A DNA stretch of 64,000 bases. It comes from Megamerina dolium (taxonomy: Eukaryota; Arthropoda; Insecta; Diptera; Megamerinidae). The stretch's first letter is position 1. Every line of letters starts with the position of its first letter. The notes beneath the pieces were generated by a model. It was not told the origin of the DNA. It saw only the letters and a program-made list of their open reading frames with translations, and searched no databases. Where the stretch lies: NCBI GenBank assembly GCA_963854835.1, contig OY978525.1, positions 32,573,253 through 32,637,252 of the forward strand, written 5' to 3'. Below are positions 10,371 through 22,442 of this stretch, piece by piece. Both the position numbers and the translations under genes were made by a program.

Positions 10371-10900
10371 AGGTGCAGTAAAAGGAAATCCATTATTTTT
10401 GCATTAAATTGAAGGCTTTATTTATTTAAATGGTTCCAAATGGTTTCTGCGCAATTTTTAACTTCTGGGCATTAGAAACAGTGCTTACATGATGGTCAGG
10501 CTCGACGATTTCCATTAATTTATCGATATTTTTGACAATTTGGTCTTGCATCTTTGACATAAAAATTACCGGAATGGAATCGACGAAACCAAAATTGAAA
10601 AAGCACGTGATTGGCTGTTACAGTATCAGGACCATAAACGCTTTAGCCGTTTGTCTTGCGTTTTCGCCTTTATCGAAGAAAAACTGTAAAATATGGCGTA
10701 TTTTCTCTTTACTGGTGTCCATCTTTGATGCGTGCTCAAATAATACTGAGTCAAGCCATCATAAAACTGCCTGAAATGTTTATTTAGTACGAAATCCTAT
10801 CTTTCTAACGCCATCTAGCGTAACCCGATTGCACTTATACAACGCGAGATACAGATTACTAACCCCATCTATTGGAAAAGTAGGGGATTTTTCTACACCT
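10371..10900 (-). mobile_element. Internally deleted mauritiana-type mariner (530 bp)
   Basis: The left end AGGTGCAGTAAAAGGAAATC matches the terminus of the longer mariner at 51025-52209. The next 60 bases match that element's 3' end, after which the sequence jumps to its N-terminal coding part on the minus strand (MDTSKEKIR near 10720, MEIVEPDHHVSTVS near 10520). The other end is TTCTACACCT at 10891-10900. Nearly the whole transposase is missing. Confidence 0.8.
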
Positions 10901-10982
10901 ATTAATAACTAATAGGTTGCTGAGAAAAAGACATGATATAGTTTAATATCGATGGCGTAAACCGACTTTGGTGCTCTAGAAT

Positions 10983-11372
10983 TTAATAGTTCATAAAAAT
11001 AAATAAATATGTGGCACTTAAAGCCCCAAAGGGCTCATTGGCCGAGCTTCTCTTCCATTACTGTTGTGTGTCTTAAATTTAGACAGTATTAGAAGGGACC
11101 TACTTATTTTAGCCGGTTTCGAACGGCAGAACACTTGTGACATCACTTTTTTCTGAGCTTTGTCACAGAGTTCTTTTAGAAGCTTTTTCATGGCAAGTTG
11201 TTACTGTCGGAAGAATTGCCAATTGCTTGCCGACAGGTGAGTACCGTTCGAAAGGAAAATCTTATCGATATTAAATTTGTTATGCATCTGCCGGGGATTG
11301 AACCACGACCTACAGATCAGAAGGCGAACACACTAACCACTGAGCTACGGCACCCACAGTTAATAGTTCATA
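10983..11372 (-). mobile_element. tRNA-derived SINE, type A tail
   Basis: A perfect 13-bp target duplication TTAATAGTTCATA (10983-10995 and 11360-11372) brackets a full-length, well preserved copy in minus orientation. The head with both Pol III boxes is near 11290-11359; the tail hairpin and T-rich end lie toward 10996. It belongs to the subgroup with CGATAAG after the head, like 4010, 32854 and 55106. Confidence 0.95.
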
Positions 11373-11995
11373 CTTTATTAAAAAAAAACCTTGATTTGCG
11401 TCACCTATCCAATTTCGCTAGATTTTACTCTACTATTTCTGCAAAGGAAAAACATGCAAGCAAGGCCTTTGTAAAGTTTATGGTAAAAGAACATTTCGTT
11501 ATGGAAACTGATCAATTCAAATTAGTAACGCCTTAATAAAGGCATTGATCCTAGTAAACCCATTTGCCACAAGTCATGATATCGTCGAGATATTACACAT
11601 TCATTATTAGATTGTCTGTAACCACTTCAGGAAGCAGAGGTCGCAAATATGGTCATCTCATCAACTGTATAAACATTTGCGGTGTCAACCGGGCTTCTTT
11701 AAAATGCAGCTCAATTGACACCCAAAGTTGATGTTCGCTCAAATAATGTTATGGTGAGACTACAAGGGTGATCATGCTTTGTTTAGCTTCTACCGTGAAT
11801 GATTTGAATACATCTCGTGCAAAAAAATGTCCAGCGCTCATTTGCCGAAAAAGTAAAATGTTTCACCACTGTAAAGTGATACCTCATCTAAAATTGCTAC
11901 AGCATGACTTGGAAGCTTATACGAAAGACTGTGCAAATATATGGACAATAAAAATCCAAATTAAAGTCAATCGGATTTTTGTATTGCACTGAGAG
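11373..11995. other. Unassigned sequence
   Basis: GC content is a little above the flanks and short open frames are present, but no family was recognised on either strand. It may be an old transposon. Confidence 0.4.
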
Positions 11996-11997
11996 TA

Positions 11998-12862
11998 TAA
12001 ATAAGTTCGCGCGGTTTATTTTCCAAAAATTGAAATTTTATTATGAAAAATTGGTTATACATTCAATGTTCAAATTAGTGTCCGTCACTAGCTACTACTT
12101 TTTCCCATATTTCTGCCAGTATACGAATTCCGTGTCGGAAGAAGTCGCCATGCTTTGATGCAATTCATGAATCGACCTAATTTTTCGCTTCTTCGTAAGA
12201 ATTGCAGCGCTGTTCTTCCAGGGCGTGTGTCATCGATCGGAAGAAGTGCTAATCAGAAGGAGCAATATCTGGGCTATATGACGGGTGGGGTAGGACTTCA
12301 CAGTTGAGCATTTCTAAGTAAGTTTAAACGAGCGCCGCAACATGTGTTCGACGTTTCTTGGCTTCAGTTCATACAGCACCCAATTTCCTACCTTTTGGAT
12401 CATTCCCATTGCGTTTAAACGACGGAGTTTGCGAGTTCATCTTGTTTTTGAAATGTATCTTCATCGAGCCTTGTCTCCAATTCTTCATCCTAAGACTTTG
12501 GTGGCGCTCCAGGTCGTCTTCCAAATCAAAATTGCCAATTTTAAATCGTGCAAACCACTGCTGACACGTCCGTTCCGTTAAAGCATGGTCATCATAAACT
12601 TCCATTAAAATACGATGACTTTCGGCAGCATTTTTCTTCATATTGAAGTAAAGAAGTAAAACTCCCCGCAAAAACAAATTATTCGGTACAAGAGTTGACA
12701 TTTTCTTAGCACATAGAAACTATATTGTTTTAACTTCAGCGAAATAACAGATACTGACAAAGAAAACCTAATGATGACACTTTAAAATGACGGTTTTGCC
12801 AGAAGAAACAATGAAATAAACCAGTAGTGACATCTGTTATCAAATCCGCAAGAACTTGTTTA
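11998..12862 (-). mobile_element. Internally deleted mariner (865 bp)
   Basis: Inverted ends TAAATAAGTTCGCGCGGTTT and, in reverse, TAAACAAGTTCTTGCGGATT are flanked by TA on both sides (11996-11997, 12863-12864). On the minus strand the N-terminal HTH domain is readable (about 12450-12700: KKNAAESHRILMEVYDDHAL, WFARFKIGNFDLED). The extreme C-terminus (VVASDGHYFE-like) is readable near 12085-12105. The catalytic core is deleted or scrambled, so the copy is non-autonomous. Confidence 0.88.
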
Positions 12863-12899
12863 TACAGTGGCCTATACAACATTAGATAAGATTAGATTG

Positions 12900-13686
12900 T
12901 TAAGGGCTAAACAATTTCTGTCTATGGCACTGCGTTCGACTCGAACTATTGTGCCATACCTGAGTTTAATATTGGAAGGGATTATATCCTCCTATTTTCT
13001 CAAAGAACATTTTGATTCTTGTGAGTTCAAGTTCAGACAGATTGATAGTCAGTAGTAGCTCCTGCCCGAGTGTTTGTTTTCTCACCCGGATAAGGACTGG
13101 GCATTCTATGATTGGTGTATGGATGTGTCATCGTCCTGCATGTTTCGCTGTCTGTCAGTTTCAGACGGGTTTTATCTTTGTTTAATAGACAGTTTCCACT
13201 GATTATACCTATCATAAGTTTTAGTTCTGCTTCTTTTAGTCAAAAGGTATTTTGAGTTCTTCACCGAGTAATGCGGAAAGAAAGCTTTGGTACATTCCAT
13301 ATCAATAGTTTTTGACCAGCTTGCGTCTGCTTTGGTCATATATTCTTGCTGGATGCAATTTTTGTAGTGAGCTTTGCTGATTCCTAGAATTGGTTCGGGT
13401 CCAAATGGTTGCTTTTCAGCTCCCTCCCTTCCCAATCTGTCTGCATTCTCATTACCATCGTAATCCAGTGTACTATCACTTGCTTCCCAATTGATAGTTG
13501 TTGGAGAAGATTAGTTGTCTCTCAAACTAACCTAGAATTAAATGTTGACGAATGCAAGGCTTTTATTGCAGCCTGACTGTCCGACATTACAATAATTATT
13601 TTCCTATAAGGGCGAAGGTTAAAAATTTCCCTGGTACATTGATTAATAACAAGGACCCCCGCTTGAAAGACAGTTGCTACATAATA
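12900..13686 (-). pseudogene. LINE remnant with RNase H domain
   Basis: On the minus strand, pieces of the C-terminal half of a LINE polyprotein can be read. An RNase H motif SDSQAAIKAL lies near 13560-13590. A later RNase H segment NADRLGREGAEKQPFGPEP lies near 13385-13440, and a Cys/His-like end is found near 13060-13200. Frameshifts break it several times. RNase H domains occur in I, R1, LOA and some jockey-group LINEs, so the clade is not fixed. A MITE has cut its upstream side at 13687. Confidence 0.72.
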
Positions 13687-14194
13687 GCCCCGACAGGCGG
13701 CAGCGTTAATCCCGATTAACGATTTCATTCGAATTAATTCGGGCATTAACTGCAGCTAATCCGCATTAACTCTACGAGTTAATTCTCAAAATAAAAGAGG
13801 ATTATGGCAATTTACGATGGCAACACTGCTGAATTTTTCTCTATCCAACTTACAAAACAATAGGTGTGTTCGCCTATAAAAAACTTTCAACATTTGTTAA
13901 CAGTTTTCGACATGAAATGCGTTGGCGAAAAAATAAATCCAGCTGTCAATTACGAGCTGTGAATGTCAATTCACAAGTTTCTGATAGTTTTCCGTTCACG
14001 TACTTCTTGTAGATTTTCTCATATCGAGAGTGACAGATGACACAAATTGATAGTGATAGTAATGTAAGTGAGCAGACCTAATAAAACAGCAATCAGCCGT
14101 TTAGTTAATCCGCAATACTGCCGTCTGTCAGGTTAATATTTTATTCGGATTAAGTGCGCCGGTAATCCGGATTAACGCTGCCGTCTGTCTAGGC
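13687..14194 (-). mobile_element. 0.5-kb MITE, copy 1
   Basis: Inverted ends GCCCCGACAGGCGGCAGCGT and, in reverse at 14194, GCCTAGACAGACGGCAGCGT are flanked by TA (13685-13686, 14195-14196). The interior has no coding sequence. It matches the copy at 39319-39841 along its length in the opposite orientation, for example the shared ATTAACTGCAGCTAATCCGC. It is inserted in the LINE remnant just before it. Confidence 0.88.
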
Positions 14195-15332
14195 TATAAT
14201 AAGCTTATTAATTAATTCTTGATACTTATAAATAGGGATGGATGGAAGTATATCTTCAACTGGCACAATACTGAGCACACTTTTTTAACTAAGTTTTTTT
14301 TGTCATTACAGCTTGAAACTCTAACAATTTTTCTAAACTAGGTGCATGTGATATACGACAAAATATTCCATGGGTGGTGATATAATGCGAGTATAATAGG
14401 AAATAATATATTTTCTGGAGTAATATAAACGTGCTTAAAATAAATGTGACCATTACATTATAATTACAAACTTGATATTTTCAGGGATTTACCATTTGAG
14501 ATTTATTTGTTAGAGCAGCACATGCTCGTACTAATAAAAAATTCATATAAACTACAGGCGTTCAGAGTTTAGATCATTAGAAAATTATAATAATAATACT
14601 GGGAAATAAACCACAAGAATATATAATGATCGTTTTTTTTATATTTATTTTGCTTCTATCGGTAAATACACAAATAACACGTAATACTTGTATGTACTTA
14701 TGGTATTTTTTTTTGTTTAAATAAAATCAACTTGAAATGAAAAATAACCACAAAAATAGTTATCAGTAACATATGATTAAATATACATACTCGTACATAT
14801 AAATATTTACCCTGATATATGAGTATCGTTGAATAAAATATGCATATAATATGTATGAGCATGTTTGCAGGTAAATAAAAATTCAAATTCAAATTCAAAC
14901 AATAAATGTATCTAAATAATCTAAATCTGCATCATATAACAAAAGCATTGAAATGATAATTTTACCTTCCGCGCAACACTTTTTTCTTTGGCTTTTTAAT
15001 TTATCGTATGAGTATGAGCTGATTTTTGAAAGTGATATAAGTTCATTTGTTTAAAATTTACTTTATTGTATTTTTAGAAGTTTTAAAATAGTTTTAAAGT
15101 CAATGAATACCATTAACTTAATAAAAAAAGTGGACTTATACCGCTTTCTAAGAGAAGGGCTCATTTGAATGACACAGCTGTAAAAGAATGTCTTTAATTT
15201 AATGTTATTTACTACAGTCACAGTTAATTAATTAAAAACAACGCTAACTTATTTTAAATGAAAATACTCGTACATACGTTTACTATAATTGCACTAAATA
15301 AAATTACCTCTCTTTTCTCTATATACTTACAG
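14195..15332. other. AT-rich sequence upstream of a LAPTM4 exon
   Basis: This is probably intron of the gene that follows, because that gene's exon at 15333 starts after a splice acceptor. No upstream coding exon could be recognised in it. Confidence 0.5.
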
Positions 15333-17848
15333 TTTTTGAATATATTGGCGCTCAGTCTATTGGCCGTAATATGGCGGAATCCACACATGATGGAAGAGCT
15401 GGAGAATAGCTATGATTATAGTGTCGATTTAAATGCACCAGCTTTACCAACACCATTGAGCAAAGTGGATCCACCTTATGCATATCGTGATCATTCGCTC
15501 AATTATCGTAAGCGTTACCGTAAGCAGTATTTACTATAAATGCTGTTAGCACATGTAGACATATATATGTAAAATGATTGATTTTGAGGAACTGTGAGAC
15601 TGATAAATTGGAGAGATTGGGCACCGGGTTGTCCCAGATCGATTCATCTCATCATGTAGGAATACCGCTTGCAACTTTTAAGCTTCTTGTCTAGGGATGG
15701 GAGCATTTGTATGGTCACTAGGATAGTCTACCCAACCATTAACAGTTACAGTATTTTTTTCCCTGCTGCCTAAGAGTCTGAAAACAATTAACAAAGTAGT
15801 TGCCGTTCTCACAGGTACCTACCTGGTTAGGCTTAGAAATTAGGTTAGAGTTAAGAGGAGGGCAGGATACCCCGGGACTCAGTCAATAGCATATTGTGCT
15901 AAAAACTTAAAGCGGAGGAACCAGAAGAACATTATAGGTAGAATAGAAGAGGAAAGGATATAAGAAAGGAGAAGTATGCTATTTATCTCGAAGTTCTTAG
16001 TTTTCTTGATGAATCGTAGAAGTTAGTGTAGAGAAAGTGTATGAATTTCACTCAGAACCCAATAATCACTAAAATCAGCACTTAAAACACTAAAACTTGG
16101 TCTCGCAAAAGCTGGACTCTGACACCGTAGTATTCACATCCAGTGGGTGTCGAAGCTCAGTGGTTAGTGTGTTGCCCTTCAGATCTATAGGTCATGAGTT
16201 CGATCCCAGCCAGAAGCAAAACTTTAATGTCCAAAAGATTTTTCTTTCGAACGGTGTCCACATGTCGGCAAGCAATTGGTAATTCTTCCATCAGTAACAA
16301 TTTGCCATGAAAACGCTTCTAAAAGAGCTTTGGTTCAAAGTTCAGAAAAAGTGTTGTCACAAGATTTAAGACACACAACAGGGTTGGAAGGGAAGCTTGG
16401 CTAAAGATGCCTTCGGGGCCTATGAGTGCCTCATATTTCTTTTCCTTCTTCAGATCTTTGAGAAATGAAGGAAATGTTTATGAGCATTTTCAGCAATATT
16501 TGCAATTCACAATAACAGACTTCGACTTTTGCGGTTATATAGACACCGCTCAATAAGCAGTCGAATCACGTTTCTAAAAATTGTTCCCTCGATTAGAGTA
16601 TCATTCCTATCGTAATATTCTCGAAATTTTGAATTTGATATTTTCTGCGATTTAAAAAGAGTACTCTATTCGGTATTATGTTATAATAAATTTAAACAAT
16701 TTCAGCGCGCTTGTTAAATCCCCTTGAGCTCTCTGATGAGTGTTTGAGTTTAATAGAAACACAAAGTAGTAGGACAGTTCTGTCACTTAAATGCCAGCGT
16801 GATATGGCTGTCAATGTCCGGATATAACTTTTGGAAAACTTTGTTTGCACCACACATAAAAACAAGTTTACTTAAATTGTGATTTCTATTTGAATTTGTT
16901 TTTAATTTTCATTTCTTTTTTCAATAGAAAATTTCGATATGGGCGGTTTAATATGCACTTGCATGATAGCAATAACGCTAATGATGATCTATGGAACAAT
17001 TAAAGGCCGGCCGGGATATTTATTACCATTCTTTTGCTTGCAATTATTCGATTTTGCTATAACAACGTAAGCATATTTGTGGATAACTATAAAATTATAT
17101 TTATTTTACTTTCAACATATTTTTCAGTCTTACTGCAGCCGGATATATTTGCTATTTACAAGCTATTCATCGTCTCGTTGCTGAATCACATCGTTTGCCA
17201 TGGCGTGAGAAGTTGTTGGAATTGTCACCGGAAGAATTGTTGGTGGTCGTATTGGTTGTTTTTGTATGCATTGTTTTTCTGAAAGCCTATGCCATTGGTA
17301 TCGTGTGGCGTTGCTACAAATACTTGACTTTACGCCAACAGAGTCTGGGCAGTATATTACCCTGTATTCTACCTGATTTGACTACCAGAAATTTGCACAA
17401 TGGTGAAGATCGTGCCTTCTCTACACTCTTGCCCGGCTATGATGAAGCTATTGCTGAATATATGAAACAAGCACCACCACCATCCTATCAGGTTGCAATG
17501 TCCAATTATCAAATGAGCACTGGTAATGCCGCTGCAACTACCACCACTAATGATGCTAATGCAGAGGTTATGGATAATAATAATGATATACCGAATAATA
17601 ATAATACTGTACATGTGAATGCAAATACGCCACCAATGCGTCGCAATGATAATGGCAGTGATGCACCGTCTAATGAAGATCACTTGACGACAGCAACAAC
17701 TGCTGCACCACCACCATACAATGTAGCTGTGGTTGTGAATTCTGAGAATACTACGGCCAATGGAGAACAGCCAGCTGTGGTCTGTGCTACAGCTCAAAGT
17801 GCTGTTGCTACTACTGCTGGTCAGTCGAATAATGAGAGTCAAGCTTAA
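15333..17848 (+). CDS. LAPTM4-family lysosomal transmembrane protein (3' three exons)
   Basis: Three exons join in frame: 15333-15507 (or 15519), 16928-17066 and 17128-17848, with GT-AG introns of about 1.4 kb and 61 bp. Together they encode about 348 residues of a four-pass protein. The first exon holds the end of TM1 (FLNILALSLLAVIW) and a luminal loop. TM2 follows (ICTCMIAITLMMIYG), then TM3 with the hallmark PFFCLQLFDFAITT. After WREKLLELSPEELL comes TM4 (VVVLVVFVCIVFLKAYAIGI) and the family signature VWRCYKYL. The cytosolic tail is long and Asn/Thr/Ala-rich. It carries two PPxY motifs, PPSY (17477-17488) and PPPY (17708-17719), which in mammalian LAPTM4/5 bind Nedd4-type ubiquitin ligases for lysosomal sorting. 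The N-terminal exon(s) are missing or unrecognised. A SINE sits in the long intron. Confidence 0.92.
15508..15525 (+). promoter_or_regulatory. Tandem alternative splice donors, 12 nt apart
   Basis: GTAAGC occurs at 15508-15513 and again at 15520-15525. Either leaves one base (C) that joins AA of the next exon to form CAA (Gln), so both preserve the frame. The longer form adds four residues, RKRY, to the loop between TM1 and TM2. Confidence 0.6.
16144..16440 (+). mobile_element. tRNA-derived SINE, type A, in a LAPTM4 intron
   Basis: The head TGGGTGTCGAAGCTCAGTGG and B box GTTCGATCCC are followed by body sections TTTTTCTTTCGAACGGT and GTCGGCAAGCAATTGG. The section from the GTTCTGCCGTTCGGAACC motif to the CTAATACTG motif is deleted. 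A diverged type A tail with the GCCTTCGGGGC hairpin ends T-rich. It lies in sense orientation within the intron at 15508-16927. No clear target duplication was found. Confidence 0.85.
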
Positions 17849-18750
17849 ATTGATTTTTTCGTTTGATGTGTGGAGACTTTTAATTCTCTTTTTTGTTTCG
17901 ATTCGATGAAATCTTATTATCATGTATTTGATATTGTGTCGATTTAGAGTCTACGTATATCTCAGATAAAAAATTTCAATGAAGTCTAACATTAATACGA
18001 TATATCATATCAATTTTAACTCGATTATCGCCGTCTGATTTGAAATCGTCTTTATTTAGATTTTAAATCGATATTGGTTGATTTTGATGAATCATATATG
18101 CAACTTTTTAATATGCCATTATGTTTAAATTGTAAGTTTGTCTTTTGTTGTTTTGGCCTTAGTAGTTTGGTCTCTACACATGATTTTGTATTGTGTGTCC
18201 TCTTAAAATAATAATGATATGAATTTTAATAACATTTTAATGTGACTTTTTTCAAAAGAAACCATTAATATCAATGCAAAATACAGTATATAATATTTAA
18301 AAATACATATACGTTTATGCTAAAAAAAAACAAAAAAAATTAAACAACTGAATGAATAGATTGATACAATGTATTAACATTGTAAAATGTTAAAAAGAAT
18401 TTTTCACAAGCTAACAAGAAAACAAGGGAAGTACCCCTATGAGAACAAAAATATCATAAACGAAAGGTCTTACCTATAATTGTTTTTCTTTCATACTTGC
18501 TCTAAATTAAAAAAAAAATACAAAACAACAACAAAATTGTGTTACACATATGTATATCTCGTATATATCTCTCTCTATATGAATAACCTAAGAAATAATA
18601 CTTATTATTATAAATTATAACTATATTATTAATTAATAAACAAATACAAATTGTAGTAGAATTCCATTATGAACCCATTGTATATGTGAAATTATGATGA
18701 TACAATAATACAATATAATATTATTATTATTAATAATATCTAATAAAAAT
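17849..18750 (+). other. Probable 3' UTR of the LAPTM4 gene
   Basis: AT-rich sequence follows the stop codon. Candidate poly(A) signals AATAAA occur at 18635-18640 and 18742-18747. The transcript end cannot be set from sequence alone. Confidence 0.45.
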
Positions 18751-19929
18751 GAAAAACAAAGCATGTTGTGCTATTGTTTATAATTTAATTTAAATATTTA
18801 TTAATAAGAGTTATTATTTTCTTTTATTAATTAGTAATATACCAAGTCTTTGCGGTAGACTACAAACAAAATAAAACAAAAAAAAAAAAAAAGGAAAATT
18901 CCAAGATGTTATTTAGGCATTTTTTTGCACGTATACTTTTTATGTTTGTATTGTATTTAATTTATAATTTTTACTACCTGTAAAATAAAACACAAAATAA
19001 CCAAATTTATTATTTTTAGAAATTTTAATTTCGTTTCTATTTAATTTCATTAAGATAGTTTGTTAAATATATTATTAGGCAAAAATAAGGAAATTAGAAT
19101 CTACTGTAAAAAAATGCCAAAACCCCGTCATTTTCTGATTTTTAACCCTTTAACTTTGCCATTTTGTAAAGTATTATATTTTTCTGTTTTTTTTTCATAA
19201 TTTTGAATCAACGAAATATGGCAATATGGCAAAAAATATAACAGAAAACGAATTTAAAAACAAATCAAATTTGAGAAAAATATCAAGTACGCAAAAAGTA
19301 AAAGTTTGACTAAAATATTTTATCCATATGAATAAAATACGATAAAGCATGTATGACTAATTGATACAGATATAGTAACGGAATTAAATTCGATGTGAGC
19401 AAGTAAGTATCTTGTAGGAAAAACATTGAGTCGTAGGCCACAATTATCTCATTAGGGGTATACCATAAATACATGACCTCACCCGGCATTCTACATTGCT
19501 AACTCATTTGGGGGATGACTATTAACTGAAGAGAAAACGAATAAAGCGTAGATTTCATGCGCCAAAATTATTGCAACAATAAGAAAAACTGTTGCATTAG
19601 ACATGGCAACACTAGGTACTAAATCCGTAAGACTGCGGCCCGTGGCTATATTCAAAATTAAGATCATATTAAATTTAGTATCGACTTTCCCGCAGATTTT
19701 TGCATGGAAACTACGTCAAGTAATTCAGAGTCTTATAAAATGGAGAGCACATCAATTTTCTACAGGAGCCCTCCTAAGCAGTGGAAGAACACAAGAATTT
19801 ATCCAAGTAGGTTAACCATTTCACAGCTGCAGGGCGAATGCTGTTAAATTTTGGGATAATTTGTCAACTGTCATATGATTTTCAACTAATTTTGTAAAGC
19901 GAGCCTCCCTAAGGATTAAAAAAAGGGGG
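18751..19929. other. AT-rich intergenic DNA
   Basis: No coding sequence was recognised. The 70-codon open frame at 19603-19815 has no family features. Confidence 0.45.
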
Positions 19930-20650
19930 GTATGTATGTTAAATAAAAGAAGCCGGTATTATATTTGATGCCACAGATGAATGGGATAAGCTATTCCAGT
20001 TGGAAACCAGCTCGAGCTTCGGGTGAAGCACAGAAAATTCTACAGCTAAAAACGGCGGGGTATTGCATGAAGTGATTGTCTAGATGAATCATACTGCGGC
20101 GAGCCAAAACCGGACACTTACACAGGCAGTGAGTTATAGACTCCGGTTTCACCTTATCTCCGCAGATCCGGCAATAGTCAGTTGTTGTAATGTTTCCCTG
20201 TGAAGCAATGCTGTTTTCTGTATTGCTTTGAGGCTAAGAGAAGCCTATGCGTTAATAGTGCCTCGAAATAATTCGAGGGGGCGCTAGTGGGTTTTTTGTT
20301 TCTTTTAGTTTCAGTACTTGCCAAATTGATCGGGTAGTTGCTCACGATTTGTCCAACACAACTTTGGCATTCGTTTTATCTATTATTTCTGAGGCTAGGA
20401 GAAGCACACACATCTCCATTTCAATGCCTATACTCTCCACATTAGAAAGAATTTGCAACGTTGTACTCTTCTTTGTTAGCTTTTCCCCAGTGTTGTTCCC
20501 TGGTATGATTCTATACCTTGGCAGCCATATAAGGTAAAAGTTAAACAGCTCGTATAGCTGCTGATGAATTCAGGTAAACTGATTATAGAGATTTTATTGC
20601 TGCTTGGTGTCAGAGTAAAGATCAATGTATATCCACATATAATATAACGT
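19930..20650 (-). pseudogene. LINE remnant with RNase H and Cys-rich end
   Basis: Read on the minus strand, a frameshifted YSD..QAAIKSL (RNase H) lies near 20600-20635. The segment PGNNTGEKLTKKSTTLQILS lies near 20420-20500, and a zinc-knuckle-like CRICGDKVKPES.THCLCKC block near 20100-20180. The order is that of the C-terminal half of a LINE polyprotein. Several stops and frameshifts make it dead. It may be related to the remnant at 12900-13686. Confidence 0.7.
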
Positions 20651-22010
20651 CACACTGAAGTCACTTTATTACTTCATGAGGTGCCTACACCTCTGCCTGA
20701 AAAACACTGCAGTGGTCCGCCGACCTGAAGGATATGTGAAGTGAAACTTGTATGTACGGCAGTAAAGGGTGATTTACTGGATTTGGATTGGAACAGATAT
20801 TGTCTAACGTTTGATTGAGTGTTGATTCCACTAGTTGATCTATATAATTTAATCAAGAGGTTCCCTGTAGGGTTTGGTTGTTGGTGTTCCTGAATCAAAA
20901 ATATGCTTATATAAGCTTCAGTGTGTCGATGGGTAATGCCGGATCTGAAGACTTCGTGTTGTAGTTGAAATCGACAACGCGGTGATCACCAAATGAGTGT
21001 TCAGTGCAAACTCCATTTTGTGCTCCTAAATTTAAAGGCTAAAAAGAGTTCTAGAACATCTTAAATAAAAGAAGTAATTTGGTTTATCAAAAAAGTATGA
21101 GCTAAAAAAATGAATGAATATCGGACGTAGTTACATTTTACTCCTCTAGGGATGAAGACATTTTTACTGTGTTATCGTAACAAGTCATAATTGTTGTTAC
21201 ATTGTAAACTATTAATCAGATTACACTCTGTACATTACATATAAAAAAAGTTTAAACTTTTCAATGCGCGATTTCTTCTGGATTGCTATAAAAAAACACA
21301 TTGGAAATATTTATGGATGGTAAAAGGAAATCGCCTCAAAATGGCTTGATTTGCTATAAAGGCATAAGGAGCTTTAAAAATGAATAGATTTTATAGCAAC
21401 CTTAACGCAGGAAGTATATTTTTTTGCTGAATCTGTAAAGTATGCGTATTATAGCAGATACTTTTTATAGAATGCATTTATATATCATGGTTTCTGAAGT
21501 TGATAAATGGTATTGGAAATAAGGTTTGGAAATAAGCGATAAAACGACAAAAGAAAAATTTCAACTTTTAGATAAAAGAGAATAAGAAATATAAGTGAAA
21601 AATAAAAACTTTTACTCAAAATTTCTAAATTCCTTAAGAAAAAAAAAGGTATATGCTTCTCTTCCAAAGACATCATTGATAGTATGAAGACTTATGGCCA
21701 TCGAGAAACTAAGCATGAAGGTGTAGAAATTATTCAGTTGTCCTTAATTTCTGTTCTCCTATCGTTCTAGTTCGAAGGCCATTAAAGAATTGAGTATTTG
21801 ACTCCCAAGAGATCTTCGCCGAGGGCTCATTTACAACTTTATCGGCGATTTCAATTCCTAAGCCTCCGTGATGTTTCGTAATGTATTTGAGATTCTTCGT
21901 GGCTTAACATGGGAACAGTACAGCTATAATTAAATCAGTTTCTTAAAAGTTATTAAATGTACCAAAAAGCAAGAAGTTCTTGATTACCATCAAATCGAAA
22001 CCAAAGAAAA
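20651..22010. other. Non-coding or unassigned DNA
   Basis: No gene was recognised on either strand. The part next to 20650 may be further decayed LINE sequence. Confidence 0.4.
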
Positions 22011-22410
22011 TGGAATTCCTCTCAACATTGTCTTTTCGGTGGCAGTGTATAATGAAGTCGGTCTGTATGGTCTCAAATACTGTTGTATATTTGTTTTTGT
22101 TCACTTCAGATTTTTGGTACTTTTTTTCAATTTGATTGATTGGCTACTATTAATCTTTAATAATAATACCAGTATAAATTTCAAGAGGTACCCGATCGAT
22201 ATGGGATCACGATTATTATCGGTAAAAGTCATATTCATACATATTTATGTATAACGTCATAATCGAATATAAATAAATTATATTCACATCATAAATAATC
22301 ATGATTTTAATAATCAACTATTTTATCAGCTTATTAGTAAGTAATCGTGTATCAATATAGTATTTACCTACTTATATATAAATTGATTTTGTGCAGTGTA
22401 ATGGCATTAG
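22011..22410 (+). promoter_or_regulatory. Putative promoter of the PGRP gene
   Basis: A TATA box (TATATATAAA, 22373-22382) lies about 60 bases before the start codon. Initiator-like CA dinucleotides lie near 22394 and 22405. A GATA-type site (TTATCA, reverse of TGATAA) is at about 22322-22327. A kappaB-like TGGAATTCCT is at 22011-22020. In Drosophila, gut PGRP-SC genes respond to GATA factors and the NF-kB protein Relish; the assignment here is inference from single motif matches. Confidence 0.4.
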
Positions 22411-22442
22411 TTTGATTGAACATAACACACCCATCGGAAGAA

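Noticed and set aside
11198..11536. Recurring 60-70 codon open frames (for example beginning MLLSEELPIACRQV and MCVLNLDSIRRDL) at 4.1, 11.2, 32.8, 53.5 and 55.1 kb
   Set aside because: They lie antisense or sense in every SINE copy, so conservation follows from repeat identity. They begin and end at different places and have no protein family features.
8691..15332. A missing first exon of the LAPTM4 gene
   Set aside because: No stretch encoding the expected Cys-rich N-terminus and start of TM1 with a splice donor could be recognised; it may lie further upstream or outside the window.
17369..17923. 184-codon minus-strand open frame
   Set aside because: It is the shadow of the LAPTM4 last exon, whose frame, splice sites and domains are convincing.
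19603..19815. 70-codon frame beginning MATLGTKSVRLRP
   Set aside because: No domain, no signal peptide and no repeat match; probably chance.
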